Positions 1 through 11,866 of a stretch of DNA of 64,000 bases are shown one piece after another (the first letter of the stretch is position 1; every line of letters begins with the position of its first letter). A program made the position numbers and the translations under genes. The stretch lies in NCBI RefSeq assembly GCF_004193775.1, contig NC_041016.1, positions 40,462,522 to 40,526,521 of the forward strand, in the 5' to 3' direction. The notes beneath the pieces were generated by a model. It made no database searches. It was not told the origin of the DNA and saw only the letters and a list, made by a program, of their open reading frames with translations. This DNA comes from Glycine soja (Eukaryota > Streptophyta > Magnoliopsida > Fabales > Fabaceae).

Positions 1-755
1 TATAAATTTTCATTCTTATTTATCCTTTTTTTGTGTTTGTTGGTGTGGTGTACAATAATTTTTCGTACTTATTTTTATAGGGATGATCAAAGAAGATCCG
101 TCACTCAAGATTTCTTTGATTCAAGAGAGGATCAATGGAATGTTTAATTACAACATTTCTTACAAGAAAGCGTGGAAGGCAAAGCAAAAGGCAATAACAA
201 TTGAATATGGCGATTGGGATGAGTCTTATGCCGTTCTTCCGTCATGGCTGAAACACATGCAAAATCATTCGCCAGGATCGTATTATCAAATTTGTGATGA
301 TGATTTTGTTGTTGGCAATGCTGTCAGTCGTGAACACCGACAGTTTCATCGAGTCTTTTGGACCTTCGGTCAATGCAAAGAGGCTTTTAAATATTGCAAA
401 CCAGTCATACAAGTTGATGGTACATTCATGTATGGGAAGTATCGCGGGACGCTGTTAATTGCAACAACACAAGATGGAAATAGTCATGTTCTTCCGCTTG
501 CATTCGCTGTGGTTGAGGGAGAAACATTAACAGTGTGGTCATGGTTTTTGGCACACTTGCGTGAACATGTCACAGATAAAGATGGTATCTGTCTCATTTC
601 TGATCGTCATGCAAGTATAAAGTCAGCTGTTGCGAATGAAGCACTTGGGTGGCAACCTCCTCATGCATATCATGTGTATTGCGTGCGCCACATTGCAAGC
701 AATTTTAATCACAAGTTTAAGAATGGGAAACAAAATGAAATGTTAAAAAAATTAG

Positions 756-848
756 GTAACATTTCATATCTAACATATATTATTTCATATATAACATATG
801 TTATTTTTTATGCAAATTTGACTAATGTGGATAATTTATTATGTGCAG
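756..848 (+). other. Intron in the MULE transposase gene
   Basis: The block starts with GTAACATT and ends with TTATGTGCAG, is very AT-rich and is 93 bp long, so reading through it keeps the frame. Removing it joins the Leu-Gly-Tyr-Thr-Pro stretch that MULE transposases usually have here, whereas the read-through peptide (many Tyr and Ile) has no family counterpart. Splice use is inferred from the consensus ends and the protein fit. Confidence 0.7.
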
Positions 849-1088
849 GATACACCCCGTGTAAGCATATTTTTGATAGAAATTTTGATAAATTTTGTGA
901 GCTGAGTCCCCCAGTAAAAGCATGGATTGGGAAGATCTCAAAAGAAAAATGGACAATGGCATATGACAAAGAAGGTTGTAGATACGGTCATATGACAACC
1001 AATCTATCGGAATGTGTTAATAAAGTTTTTAAGGGATGTCGCAATGTACCAATAACTGCCCTTGTGAAGTCAACATACAGTAGGTGTC

Positions 1089-2744
1089 TGTCGCAACCTA
1101 CCCTTCGGTGGGAGGGCGACGCGAGACTCGCGGGATGCGTGTTCCACGAAAGGAATACGCGCGGAGTCGCCACCAACGTTTATTTGAGGAAAACGTCGGA
1201 AAAACCGGAAAAGACGCGATCTACGAACTTTTAAGTGAAAGGTTCGGGAGTTGTATTTACGCACGGGGAAGGTATTAGCACCCCACACGTCCGTCCCAAG
1301 GGACGGCAGCCTTTAATCGAATGTGCAAACATGACTTTGATTTTTTATGTTCCCTTTTTATGTCTCTATTTCCTTTATACCCTTTTTATATTTTTTCTTT
1401 TTTGTGGTCGACAAGGGTGTTTCCCTTTGCTCCTACGTATTCCTCAATTTGGGATGAGAAAATCAGACCTACGTAGTTCTTTTTTATCAAGTGATTCTTT
1501 TTCACTTTAAGAGGTGATCATTTTAAGGCGTTGGACCTTAAAAATGATCCATTTTTACTTAGTGAGAAAATGAAATGACAAACTTCAAAAGCCTATTTTT
1601 ATGGACGAGCTTGACTAGGCGAATTGATTTTAGCCTTAGTTTCACTTTAGTTATTAATCAATTCGATTAAGAATGAGAAATCCCAAAGAGAAAAAACGTC
1701 CGATTGATTTTCCGCTTTATTTTACTAAAAGATGTTTTTTTTTTTATTATTATATTATTTTTTACCTCTTTTTGATTTCCAACGTGGTTACGGCACGACC
1801 GAACGGTCGGAATTTATTTTAACCGAAGTTAATGGATAATACAATTCAAACGTTCGGTGGAAATTTATTTTATTTTTAAGTTAAGCGAGAAATGACTTAA
1901 GTAAAATGGCTTAAGCACGTCACAGGGGGTATAAAAAGTAAACAAAACGAGAATAAAAATGCACGAAACACAATGTGGACCACTACGGGTACATAGAATG
2001 AATCGAAAAGCTTGGTTCGAGGTACTTACCCGTTGAAGATCGAAGAACGATGAAGAACGAATGAAGAACGTCGAAGAACGGTTGAAACCTTTGCGAGATT
2101 CCTCACGGAAAACGTTACGGAAACGTTTCGGAAGCGCCTCGGCTTAGATTTTCTTCACGGAAACAATTTATCCAAGCAAATTCGAAAGAGAGAGAAGTGC
2201 CAAAGGGGCTGAACCTTTTTCTTCTTCACTTCCTCCCCTATTTATAGCAAAATAGGGGAGGTGGTTGCCGCCCAGCTCGCCCAGGCGAGCAGGGTTGCTT
2301 CCTCCAGAAGCAACCGCCTTCTGGAGGAATATTCCAGAGGGCCCAAGTGGGCCTGGGTGCTATTTGCACCCCCATTCTTACTAAGTACACCCCCCTCTGC
2401 TTTTTTTTGGTGATTCTTTTTTCGTAAAGTTACGGAAACTTACGAATTTCGTAACGATACTTGTTTTCTTTCCGTAATGTTACGGAACCTTGCGGATTAC
2501 ATAATCATCCCCTTTTTGACTTACGGAATGTTACGGAACCTCACTTAATTATGCAATGATGCTTCCATTTGATTTCCGGTGTGTCACGGAAACTTACGGA
2601 TTGTGCATCAATATTTTTTTGGTTTTTCGGCATGTCCTGAAATTTCACAAATTGCCTAATGATGGGTGCCAAGCACCTCACGAGGACCAAAGAATGGTCG
2701 CACGTCATCGAGCAAAGGTCCCCGGACGAAATTAGGGTATGACA
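1089..2744 (-). mobile_element. Solo LTR, Ogre-like gypsy family, inside the MULE transposase
   Basis: The plus strand starts TGTCGCAACC and ends GGGTATGACA, with a perfect 5-bp target duplication GTGTC at 1084-1088 and 2745-2749. No internal region or second LTR is present, so this is a solo LTR left by LTR-LTR recombination. The minus strand is the element sense: the TATA-like GCTATAAATAGG is on the minus strand near 2236-2247, and related LTRs at 38855 and 60749 adjoin a primer site in that direction. At 1656 bp it is shorter than its relatives (about 2.1 kb) and lacks the second TACGTA cassette they carry. Confidence 0.9.
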
Positions 2745-3004
2745 GTGTCGAAAGTATTTTGTTGATCGCGGTCGTCAAGCACAAAGGGAAATACGCGATG
2801 GTCAAATATATTGCTCACACGTCATGAAAAAACTTCGGGAAAATCAAGAAAAGACTTGTTCTCACATTGTTCGGACATATGATATTCAGAGAATAATATT
2901 TGAGGTTGAGGAGGCTTTCGACCCTATGACTCAACGAGGTGGACATAAATGGGCAGTTAACTTGAATGAGCGCTACTGTCAATGTGGACAATTTACTACA
3001 TAAA

Positions 3005-5887
3005 TTCATAATACAGACCCTATAAAACAAACTTGACTCAAATTCATTTCCACATGTCCAGCATAAGGGACCCAACCAAATTGCATATAAAAGTTAAATT
3101 TAATAAATTAAGTAACAATTACAACATCATTTAATAAACAAAAGTCAAAATTATTGTGGAAGCAAAGCTTCATGATGAATCAACAATGATTCAAAGGTGT
3201 TTTGATGATAACAATGATGACAACAAAAGATGATGACAAAAGTGATGAACAAAAAGCTCAAGTGAATCAAAGAACATCCATCTCAAGAGAATCAAGAACA
3301 AGTCAAGAGTTCAAGAATCAAGAAGAATTCAAGACTCAAGAAGAAAGCCTACAATCAAGAATCAAGATTCAAGATTCAAGATCTCAAGAATCAAGATCAA
3401 GATTTAAGACTCAAGATTCAAGAATGAAGAAAAGACTCAATCAAGATAAGTATTAAAAAGTTTTTTCAAAACTTTGAATAGCACATGAGTTTTTGACAAA
3501 ACCTTTACCAAAGAGTTTTTACTCTCTGGTAATCGATTACCATATTGTTGTAATCGATTACTAGTAGCAAAATAAGTTTGAAAATGTTTTCAAACTGAAT
3601 TTACAACGTTCCAAATATTTTCAAAAGGCTGTAATCGATTACAATGTTTTGGTAATCGATTACCAGTGTCCTTGAACGTTGAAATTCAAATTTAAATATG
3701 AAGAGTCAGATTGTTTCACTCAAAAGTTTTGTGTAATCGATTACACATATTTGGTAATCGATTACCAATGTCTGTTTCTGAAAAAATCTAAAGATGTAAC
3801 TCTTCAAAAAGGTTTTGACTTTTTCAAATGGGTTTTAAGTTTTTCTAAAAGTTATAACTCTTCTGAATTGTCTTCTTGATCAGACATGAAGAGTCTATAA
3901 AAGCAAGGCTTTGTTTTGCATTTTGAATCAATCATTTTCCAATCTTTCTAACAAACTCATACAATCTTTTACAAGCCTTGAATCTCTTGAAATCTCTTTG
4001 AACTTCTTCTTCTTCTTTGTACCAAAAGCTTTCTGAAGTTTTCTAGTTTTCCAAACCTTGAAAACTTGTGCTATTCATTCTTTTCATTCTCTTCTCCCTT
4101 TGCCAAAAAGAATTCGCCAAGGACTAATAGCCTGAATTCTTTTTGTGTCTCTTTTCTCTCTTTTCCAAAAGAAGGAAGGACTAACCGCCTGAATTTTTTT
4201 GTGTCTCCCTTCTCCCTTGTCAAAGAATTCAAAACGACACAGTCTGAGAATTCTTTTGATTCTTCCCATTCCCTAATACAAAAGCGTTCAAAGGTTTAAC
4301 CGCCTGAGAATTCTTTTATATCCCCATTCACAAAGTATCGAAGGTGTAATAGCCTGAGATCTTTGTCTTAACACATTGGAGGGTACATCCTTTGTGGTAC
4401 AAGTAGAGGGTACATCTACTTGGGTTTGACTGACAACAAGAGAGGGTACATCTCTTGTGGATCAGTTCTAGTAGAGGGTACATCCACTAGGTTCAAAGAG
4501 AACAAGGGAGGGTACATCCCTTGTGGATCTTTGCTTGTAAAAGGTTTTTTACAAGGTTGAAAGAAATCTCAAGGACCGCAGGTTGCTTGGGGACTGGAGG
4601 TAGGCACGGGTTTGTGCTGAACCAGCATAAAAATCCTTGTGTGTTTGTTTCCTTCTTCCCTACTCTTTTACTTTCCGCTGTGCATTTAATTTCCGCTTTT
4701 ACTTTCTGTTAAGTTTCTCTTCTACTCCTCTTTCTCTTAAAAATTTAGTAAAAGCCTTAAAAGAGTAATTTTTAATTGGTAAAGTTCTAGGAATAATTAA
4801 TTCAACCCCCCCCCTTTCTTAATTATTCTGAGGCCACTCGATCCAACAATTATTACCTCGTCACGTTTCATGACATCTAATTTACGACGAAACTCAAGTA
4901 AATTGTCATTGCCTATGTGATGCAATTCACCTCCCAACCACCTTCACAAAAAACCAAATAACAAAATAAAATGTTACGTACAATAATGATTAACATGAAG
5001 CAACCATATTTATTAATTATCAATTCAAAATAGTAAAGGAAAGTATACTTGTAGGCAAGTGGTGCGTTTTGTTGTTGTGGAGGAATAAATGACGGGGCTA
5101 ACGTTGGGCATCGTTCCCATGCCCATAATTATCAAGAGAGGGAAACCGTCTATTGATTTAACATTATAGTCAGTTGCGATGCACATCTCTCTGTAAAGGT
5201 TACCCAAAAGAGCAGCTCCCATGCATAAGTGCTGCACTCTCTAAGGTCTCTCAAAAATTGCAAATATCTCATTGGCACCCTTTTGCTGCTTTTGTCAACA
5301 AACATCACGCCTCCTATGAATCTTAAGATCCAAGCTCGAGCAAATCTTTCAAGCCCTTGTTGGTTGCCTATAAAATCATTAATAATTGCAAATTGAGAAG
5401 TCAGTCAACTCAATAAAAGTGAGTTCCCGTCAACTGCATCATCGTCAGGCATGACACCCAATAATTCATGGCACAACTCAAACCAGTCAATATTTGTATT
5501 GCCAGTTAGAGGTCTTCCATCCACAGAAATACCAAGTAGCACAGAAACATCTTGAAGTGTAATAGTTGTCTTGCCACACTTCAAATGAAATGTATGTGTT
5601 TCTGGCCTCCACCTTTCAATAAAAGCATTAACTAATGCTCCATTTACCTTCAATTGCGCCAATTTCATTATCGGGTACAAACCCGAAACTTGTAATAGAG
5701 GAATAATTTTCTCGGGCGGTGCTTCTCTATGATTGTACAGTGGTGTAGCTCATCGAATTTTTAACGTCCTTTGATTAGCACCATTCCAAATATGTTGTGA
5801 TATATGGCTTTTTTGCATCCACAATAAATCATCCTCTAATGGTCCAGATGTCACATCATAATGATTAGATGATCACGAACTTGCCAT
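3005..5887 (-). pseudogene. Plant mobile domain (PMD, MAIN-like) gene, heavily broken
   Basis: The minus strand encodes a plant mobile domain protein, the family of MAIN/MAIL1 and of many transposon-borne copies. ATG is at 5887-5885. Family blocks are readable: LYPIMKLAQL, FHLKCGKTTITLQDV, RFARAWILRFIGGV, DKSSKRVPMRYLQFLRD, LYREMCIATDY, LWAWERCPTLAP, LLEFRRKLDVMKRDE and finally GWVPYAGH near 3060. It carries TGA stops at 5873-5875, 5750-5752 and 5405-5407 (the last replaces an expected Trp) and at least two frameshifts between 5250 and 5110. A solo LTR (3155-4848) sits in what looks like its last intron. The PMD call is firm; function is lost. The transposase on the other strand ends where this gene ends, so the two are tail to tail. 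Confidence 0.8.
3155..4848 (+). mobile_element. Solo LTR of the TAATCGATTA-rich family
   Basis: The element begins TGTGGAAGCAAAGC and ends CGATCCAACA, flanked by a perfect ATTAT duplication (3150-3154 and 4849-4853). A TATA box (TATAAAAG, 3896-3903) fits plus orientation. It holds a TCAAGA-rich low-complexity stretch (3290-3450), six ATCGAT-centred palindromes in three pairs (3530-3770), five GGGTACA-loop hairpins (4373-4524) and a C-run near the end (4805-4814). A shorter relative with a similar end lies at 55947. There is no coding capacity. The parent superfamily is not certain (probably Ty1/copia). Confidence 0.87.
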
Positions 5888-6815
5888 ATTAAAACTCCTG
5901 TATAAAAAGAAAAAAATTAATAATCACACATATCATAAATAATTAATAATAAATTACAATATATTTAAATACATTTTAAATACGTACGCAAACAATATTC
6001 TAAAAAACTACATAATTTAAATTTTAGAAATGAACACATAATTTAAGTAAATGAATTATAATGACAGTAAATTGAAATAAAAAATTTCTTCAAAATTATT
6101 TTGTTAATATATAATGTTGAAGGTAAGTTCAATTTTTAAAAAAATGATTTTATGATTAATTATGTAATATTTAAATACGCTCAATAGCAATATTATAGTA
6201 ATATTTAAATACGCTCAATAGCAATATTATAATAATATTTATCATTAATTTTAATTAAAATTATATTCTAGAAATTAAAATTATCAACCCAACAACAACA
6301 AAGTCTTACAATTGCAAATAACATCAATTATAATTAATATCATTAAATATTAACAAAAAAAATAATATAATATTTAAATAACAAATCATAAATAACAATA
6401 TTATTATCTATAATTATCTTCAACAATAATTAACAATTTTATATTATTATAAATAAGAAACAAAGCACTAAAAATATATATCAATTTAAACTGTCTATCT
6501 ATCATCAAAAAAATATATAACAAAGCACTAAAAATCTAACACACTATCAAACTAATAATAATTACCTCTACAAATAAATCCACTAAAAAAAATAAACTGC
6601 CTATATGCAAAAAAAAATATAGAAATATTAAAATATAACAATTTATATAGTATTTAAATAATAATATTATTATCTATAATTATCTTCAACAATAATTAAC
6701 AATTTTATATTATTATAAAATAAAAAACAAAGCACTAAAAATGTAACACACTATCAAACTAATAATAATTACCTCTACAAATAAATTCACTAAAAAATAT
6801 AAACTATCTATCTGC

Positions 6816-6868
<53 letters not shown>

Positions 6869-6978
6869 TTAAAATATAACAATTTATATACATTAAATAA
6901 ATTAAAAACACAAAATAAAAACTAACCAAACAGGGGAAGGGGAACCTGCAAACAGGGGGAGAACCTCGCTACAGAAAA

Positions 6979-7025
<47 letters not shown>

Positions 7026-7070
7026 TATAACAATTTATATAAATTAAATAAATTAAAAAAAAAAAAAAAA
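5888..7070. other. AT-rich spacer with local duplication and TA microsatellites
   Basis: No gene is visible. A roughly 250-bp AT-rich block is present twice in direct orientation: the stretch with ATCTATAATTATCTTC and CAAACTAATAATAATTACC occurs near 6400-6600 and again near 6665-6800. TA runs occur at about 6830-6862 and 6986-7020. This may be the outer non-coding part of the MULE/PMD element, but I see no clear terminal inverted repeat. Confidence 0.6.
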
Positions 7071-7834
7071 AACTGTTGGGGAAGGGGGAACCTCACGGGA
7101 AGGGGACTGCTGGGGGAGGGGAAGCAAAACGAAGGGGATGCTTGGGGGCTGGGGGTGTTTGGGGGAGGGGGGGATCCCATTTAAGGGCGCCTGGACGTGC
7201 CTGGGGCCAGGGCACGAACCAAGGCGCCTCGGGGAAGGCCATAGGTCAACATGCCTGCGTGCAGGGCGCAACCGTTAGCGCCTGGGTGCAGGGTGCTTCC
7301 AGCCCAGTCAGCACCGCTTTCCAAAGCCTACAAGCCACGCCACGTATCGCATTCTCGCATTCTGGTAGAACACGCCCCTCAGATAAACACTTTGTATTAT
7401 AATAACAGACCCCCTTGATAAATAAGAATGAAACAGACTCATTCTGATAATTAATTTGTAAAAGTGACCCAATATGATGATTTTGCCAAATGTTACAACC
7501 ATATATCTTAGTTAATAATCTCCACGTGACCCTAGTCACATTTTTCAATAAATTAATTGTTGACTATTTCAATACAATTTTGACAAATTCAATCTAAAAG
7601 CACACACCTATAGCAAACTAAAACTCAAAAGTGAAATAAATCAATAAAAAAGAACCAAATTCATTAAAATCAGATTTTTCATTCATTCGCATAATCAACA
7701 AATTAAAACTGTTACACAGTAAACTGCTCAAATCTCAAACTAGTGTTTCAAATCTGATTTTTTTATATATATATAAACATATGAATAACTCTGGATCCGA
7801 TTTAAACCTAAAACACCTAGAGTGAAGACAACTT
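7071..7834. other. G-rich patch followed by non-coding spacer
   Basis: From about 7076 to 7175 the plus strand is full of runs of 4-8 G, and GC content stays high to about 7330 (cgcctggg, gcagggcgc). This contrasts sharply with AT-rich DNA on both sides. Open frames crossing it are composition artefacts. From 7340 to 7834 I see nothing recognisable. Confidence 0.5.
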
Positions 7835-7913
7835 AACATATCGTAGCGGTGACGCATTTACCGTGAATGGCAGAGGTTGGTGTCTTCAAACAGACCAGCC
7901 AAATAAGACAATT
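7835..7913 (-). pseudogene. Histone H3 C-terminal relic
   Basis: The minus strand reads [11 protein letters not shown] and, after a 2-base loss, AIHGKCVT, which matches the H3 segment around residues 99-118. The intact H3 gene lies about 0.9 kb away on the same strand, so this is probably the remnant of a local duplicate. No start, N-tail or C-terminal end remains. Confidence 0.7.
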
Positions 7914-8051
7914 AAGTAGTAGCAAATCGGATTATATATAATGCGGATAGAGCTTGTCCTGCATGACCCCCATTAGTAAAAAAATATTTACAAAGAATCA
8001 AACACTAAATAAATTATTTTCCTATACATGAAGGTTTCCATAGTCATCCAG

Positions 8052-8309
8052 CCAGGGCGGAGCTACCTTAAGCTGTAAGGGAGCCATGACCCCTCTAAAA
8101 TAAAAAACAATTTTGCTTCATTAGATTATATACAAAGAAAAAGAAAAAATTACTTAACCGGCAAAAGGAAGGCCATATAAGAATGGAAGCCTGAATCGAT
8201 GGTAAAAATTGTACATTACAATATTACTTTCATAAATTTATAATTTGAAATTTAGTGATATTTGATGTATTTGGGCCACCCCAACTTAAATACTCTGGCT
8301 CCACCACTG
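8052..8309. mobile_element. Small non-autonomous hAT-type element (MITE)
   Basis: The left end is CAGGGCGGAGC (8053) and the right end is the inverse of CAGTGGTGGAGC (ending 8309), the terminal type common in plant hAT MITEs. Flanks are tcatccag (8044-8051) and tcatccgg (8310-8317), an 8-bp target duplication with one mismatch, as hAT transposition makes. The 258-bp interior has no frame. The exact first base is uncertain by one or two. Confidence 0.7.
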
Positions 8310-8746
8310 TCATCCGGTAATGAATAAAATGAATACAATTTTAACTATCACTTATATTTATTTGTATAGCAATCTGCATTCAAAAACAAGTATTTACCGC
8401 ACATAATTTGCTTAAGCAAAATTGCCTCCCCAACACCTCACAAAAACTGTTAAAGCAGCTATCATCAATCTCAAAACTCAAATGGGAATTCATGATTATG
8501 CAAGCCAAAATGTAAAAAGGGTTAAAAATAACCAAAATCCATTGCAATCAACCCTTTTAATTCATTCACACAAACAGCAAATTCAAAGTAAACATTAACC
8601 AACTAATTAGCCAGATAATGTTAACTCTACATCTTCATACTAACAACCCCAACCCTTACGGTCGAATAAATACACCAAAACCACAAACTACATAAACCAG
8701 ATCCAGTTTTAACGTATCCTAGCAGTGACAAATCATTAAAAAATCC
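8310..8746. other. 3' flank of the H3 gene
   Basis: AT-rich sequence downstream of H3 (which reads leftward). It presumably contains the 3' UTR and poly(A) region. Plant H3 genes lack the animal stem-loop terminator, and none is evident here. No other gene is seen. Confidence 0.5.
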
Positions 8747-9250
<504 letters not shown>

Positions 9251-9251
9251 T

Positions 9252-9259
9252 TATTTATA
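9252..9259 (-). promoter_or_regulatory. TATA box of the H3 gene
   Basis: The minus strand reads TATAAATA, about 95 bp upstream of the H3 start codon, a normal distance for a short histone 5' UTR. A CCAAT sequence (plus strand, 9387-9391) lies about 130 bp further upstream. Confidence 0.75.
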
Positions 9260-9364
9260 CAGTTGCAGGAAACTAAGAAGAAAGAAGCGGGAAGTGAAAA
9301 TTTGTGTTGTGGAGAGGATAGAATTTGAGGCGTTGATTAGTTAGTAATGGACGGTTAGGATTGT

Positions 9365-9372
9365 GATCCGTG
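9365..9372 (-). promoter_or_regulatory. Octamer-like histone promoter motif
   Basis: The minus strand reads CACGGATC, one base from the plant histone octamer CGCGGATC that mediates S-phase and meristem expression. It lies about 210 bp upstream of the ATG and about 105 bp upstream of the TATA box, a plausible place. It is a single near match, so support is moderate. Confidence 0.45.
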
Positions 9373-9459
9373 CCTGCGTGAATGGACCAATAAGATTTGA
9401 TGTTATTGAGGCGGTAACTTCAATTTTTTAGCGGCGTGAATCAAAAAGAGGGCGGGTTC

Positions 9460-11530
9460 GGGTTCCTGTGAAATAGTTTTTTTTTTTTTTAATTTTACTG
9501 TTTCAAGTAAGCATTTTCACTTCTAGAAGTACGGTGGGGTAATTTATTTTTACATATACAATTAATATTAAAAAAAATTTATCAGTAAAATAAATATACA
9601 TATATATATATATATATATAATAGAACCACTGGTATGAAAACTAACGAGAAAAGAAGTAAAAAAACTTGTTTAAAAGCTGTATTTGAATTGTCCTGACAC
9701 CGTCCAACCCCAATTTGGAGGAATCATCATCTTCTTCCTTGCTTCCGTCTTAAATGACGTGTTAGAGTAAATTTATGAGAGAACTAAACACGCACTAACA
9801 CTAAGTTCACGAACTTCAATCAACCCAATTACACTCTATTGACAATAAATATTAATGAGTGACCGAGAACTCCTACCCAACAGACTATGCTTACACTAAA
9901 TAGACCTAAGCCCTCAAAAAATGGAAACAATCTATTGCCCTCCCCACTCAAAAAGAAGAAAGGGATCGTATAATTGTCATCACCCTTATCTTGTACATAT
10001 CACCCAAACATCCTCCAACAGAATCGTTCATCACGTTGGTCTCCTTGAATTTAAACATTCTTGGATTCACATTCCACGAATAGGGAGTAGTGTCCTCTTT
10101 TGAATTTTTTTTTTTAATGAATCAAATTAATTTAAAAGTAACATTTTATTTTATTGGCTTAATTATAAAAATAATCTTTTTATTTTTTTTAACTCACTAA
10201 ATCAATCTTTTTACTTTTTAATTCATTATCAGAGTTTTTTTTTTAAAATTAACTATTTAAGTTCCCAAAGCAAAAAAAAAAATTAACTATTTAAGTTCCC
10301 AAAGCAAAAATTGAATGTTAACTATTAAAGAAAAACTTGATTGTTAGATGTCATCATCTAAAATAAGGATTATGATACTAAATTAAAAATAAGAAGACCA
10401 ACGTGAAAATGCTAATTTTAAAAATAAGAGAACTATTTTTACAATTACGCTTATTTTATTTCAATTTGAAAATGCTAATTTTAAAAATATAAAACTTAAA
10501 CTAAATTAGGATTTAATTTGAATTTTAAAGATAATAGTATATTCACAACAATAATAACTATTATAATATAATATAATTTAATTTTAATTTGAAAACAATA
10601 ATAACTCATACAAATAATAATTTAAATTTTAAAAAAATATAATATCTTAAAAAACTATTATCGTTTTCCTAAGTTGTATGACAAAATCATGATTAAAAAC
10701 TAAAGAATATAAAAAAGTGAATTAATTAAGAAAATAGTCAAATAAAAATTTTACTATAAAAAACTCAAATATATAATATAAGAAATTATATTTGACACTA
10801 CATTTTTTATAAAATCTGGGATTTCCATCTTATAAAAAAGAAAAAGAAAAAAACTGGGCTATTCATTAATCTAGAAACTAGGATATGGTCAATTGAAATT
10901 TTGGACAAAAGAAATTGTGGGCTGAGTGGCTGATCCTATAATATATAATACAGCACTCTTCAAACATTGTTTTGCTCATTAGATTAAGCTCACAAATCAA
11001 ACTGACCATCATACCCAAAAGAAATTATCTGCAACATATATAAATACCATTATTCATTAATTCAATATTATAACTAATTGGTTAGATACAAGTGATTAAT
11101 ATATTAAAATTAAAGTTAAATTATTTAAATCTTATTTGAGTTCAATTCTTAATCGAAATAATTTTTAGTTAAATTTTATTTAACTTCCGATCGAATTCTG
11201 GATTAATTCAAATTCTGACCGATTCAAAAAATAAAAAATAATGTTGCTAGTGGCATTTGTGGTGGCCTTCTCCATTGTGCTCTTTATACAACAGTTTGCT
11301 GCATCATGTTGTCTTGATAGGTGGATTAAAAAGCATTTGATGGATTAAAAAGCATTTCTTGAATTTAGAAACTGAAAACATATTTAAGTTAATAAATAAA
11401 TATGACAAAAAATAACTGACATTTATAGGTGATTCAATGATACGAAAATTAACCGAGAAGCTTAGTTTTAAATTCAAATTTTAAGAAATTGAGGTGTTAA
11501 AACAGAAAGGAGGAACTATTTAGTCTATTT
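9460..11530. other. AT-rich intergenic spacer
   Basis: No supported gene. It contains T and TA runs (9478-9492, 9597-9620) and a short direct tandem duplication of a unit with AACTATTTAAGTTCCCAAAG (about 10245-10310). The remainder is simple AT-rich sequence. Confidence 0.6.
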
Positions 11531-11559
11531 CCGTAAGAAATGCACCTTCGTGGCATCAG

Positions 11560-11866
11560 CTAGGAGGCTTGACAAAATCGCAGCAGCAGGATAAGTCCAA
11601 TCAATCCACTCAGAATCCTGATTAGCACCAAATTTAGCCAATTTTTTTTAGCAAAATTTCCTTCTCTCCGAGTGTGCTTTATTTCAACTTCCCAATCATC
11701 ATTATTGAGAATATCTTGAATGTTACTCATGATTTCTTGGAAATGAGAGTGATGGTATTGCTGCTGGTATACTAAAGAGATAGCAGAAGTGGAATCAGTG
11801 TATATGATAACTTTAAGGTAGTCCAAGTCCCAAGCTTGCTGCAACCCATTGAAAATGCACATTAAC
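11560..11866 (-). pseudogene. LINE-type RNase H domain fragment
   Basis: The minus strand reads CIFNGLQQAWDLDY, VIIYTDSTSAISL and EVEIKHTRREGN, the plant non-LTR-type RNase H domain (RVT_3): Glu is lost at the break, Asp in YTDS is present, and the REGN block follows. The expected N-terminal residues (IIQEL) continue across the Copia A insertion at 17862-17880, confirming that the copia split this relic. The C-terminal part is degraded. No endonuclease or RT is nearby. Confidence 0.72.

Larger units (their letters stand above)
81..3003 (+). pseudogene. MULE (Mutator-like) transposase, 5' incomplete and split by a solo LTR
   Basis: Transposase of a Mutator-like DNA transposon, which cuts the element at its terminal repeats. 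The first visible exon follows an acceptor (ttttatag) at 80; earlier exons lie outside the window. Catalytic residues can be placed: Asp in QVDGTFM (about residue 112), Asp in LISDRHASI (about 174) and Glu in TTNLSE (about 310 when the intron is read through). A CVRHIASNF block lies after the second Asp. An LTR enters at 1089. After its removal with one copy of the duplication the frame resumes exactly at 2750 and runs to a SWIM-type CQCGQF motif at 2976-2993. A TAA at 3001 then removes the second half of the zinc finger. Family assignment is secure. The gene cannot make an intact protein because of the LTR and the truncated SWIM finger. Confidence 0.88.

Noticed and set aside
988..1288. Small frames across the MULE/LTR junction, repeated near 42302-42721, 47929-48219 and 60679-60948
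   Set aside because: They are chance frames in the LTR end that recur because the LTR is repeated.
6902..7271. Minus-strand frames rich in Pro, Ser and Phe
   Set aside because: Produced by the G-rich patch, A runs and TA repeats; no conserved sequence.
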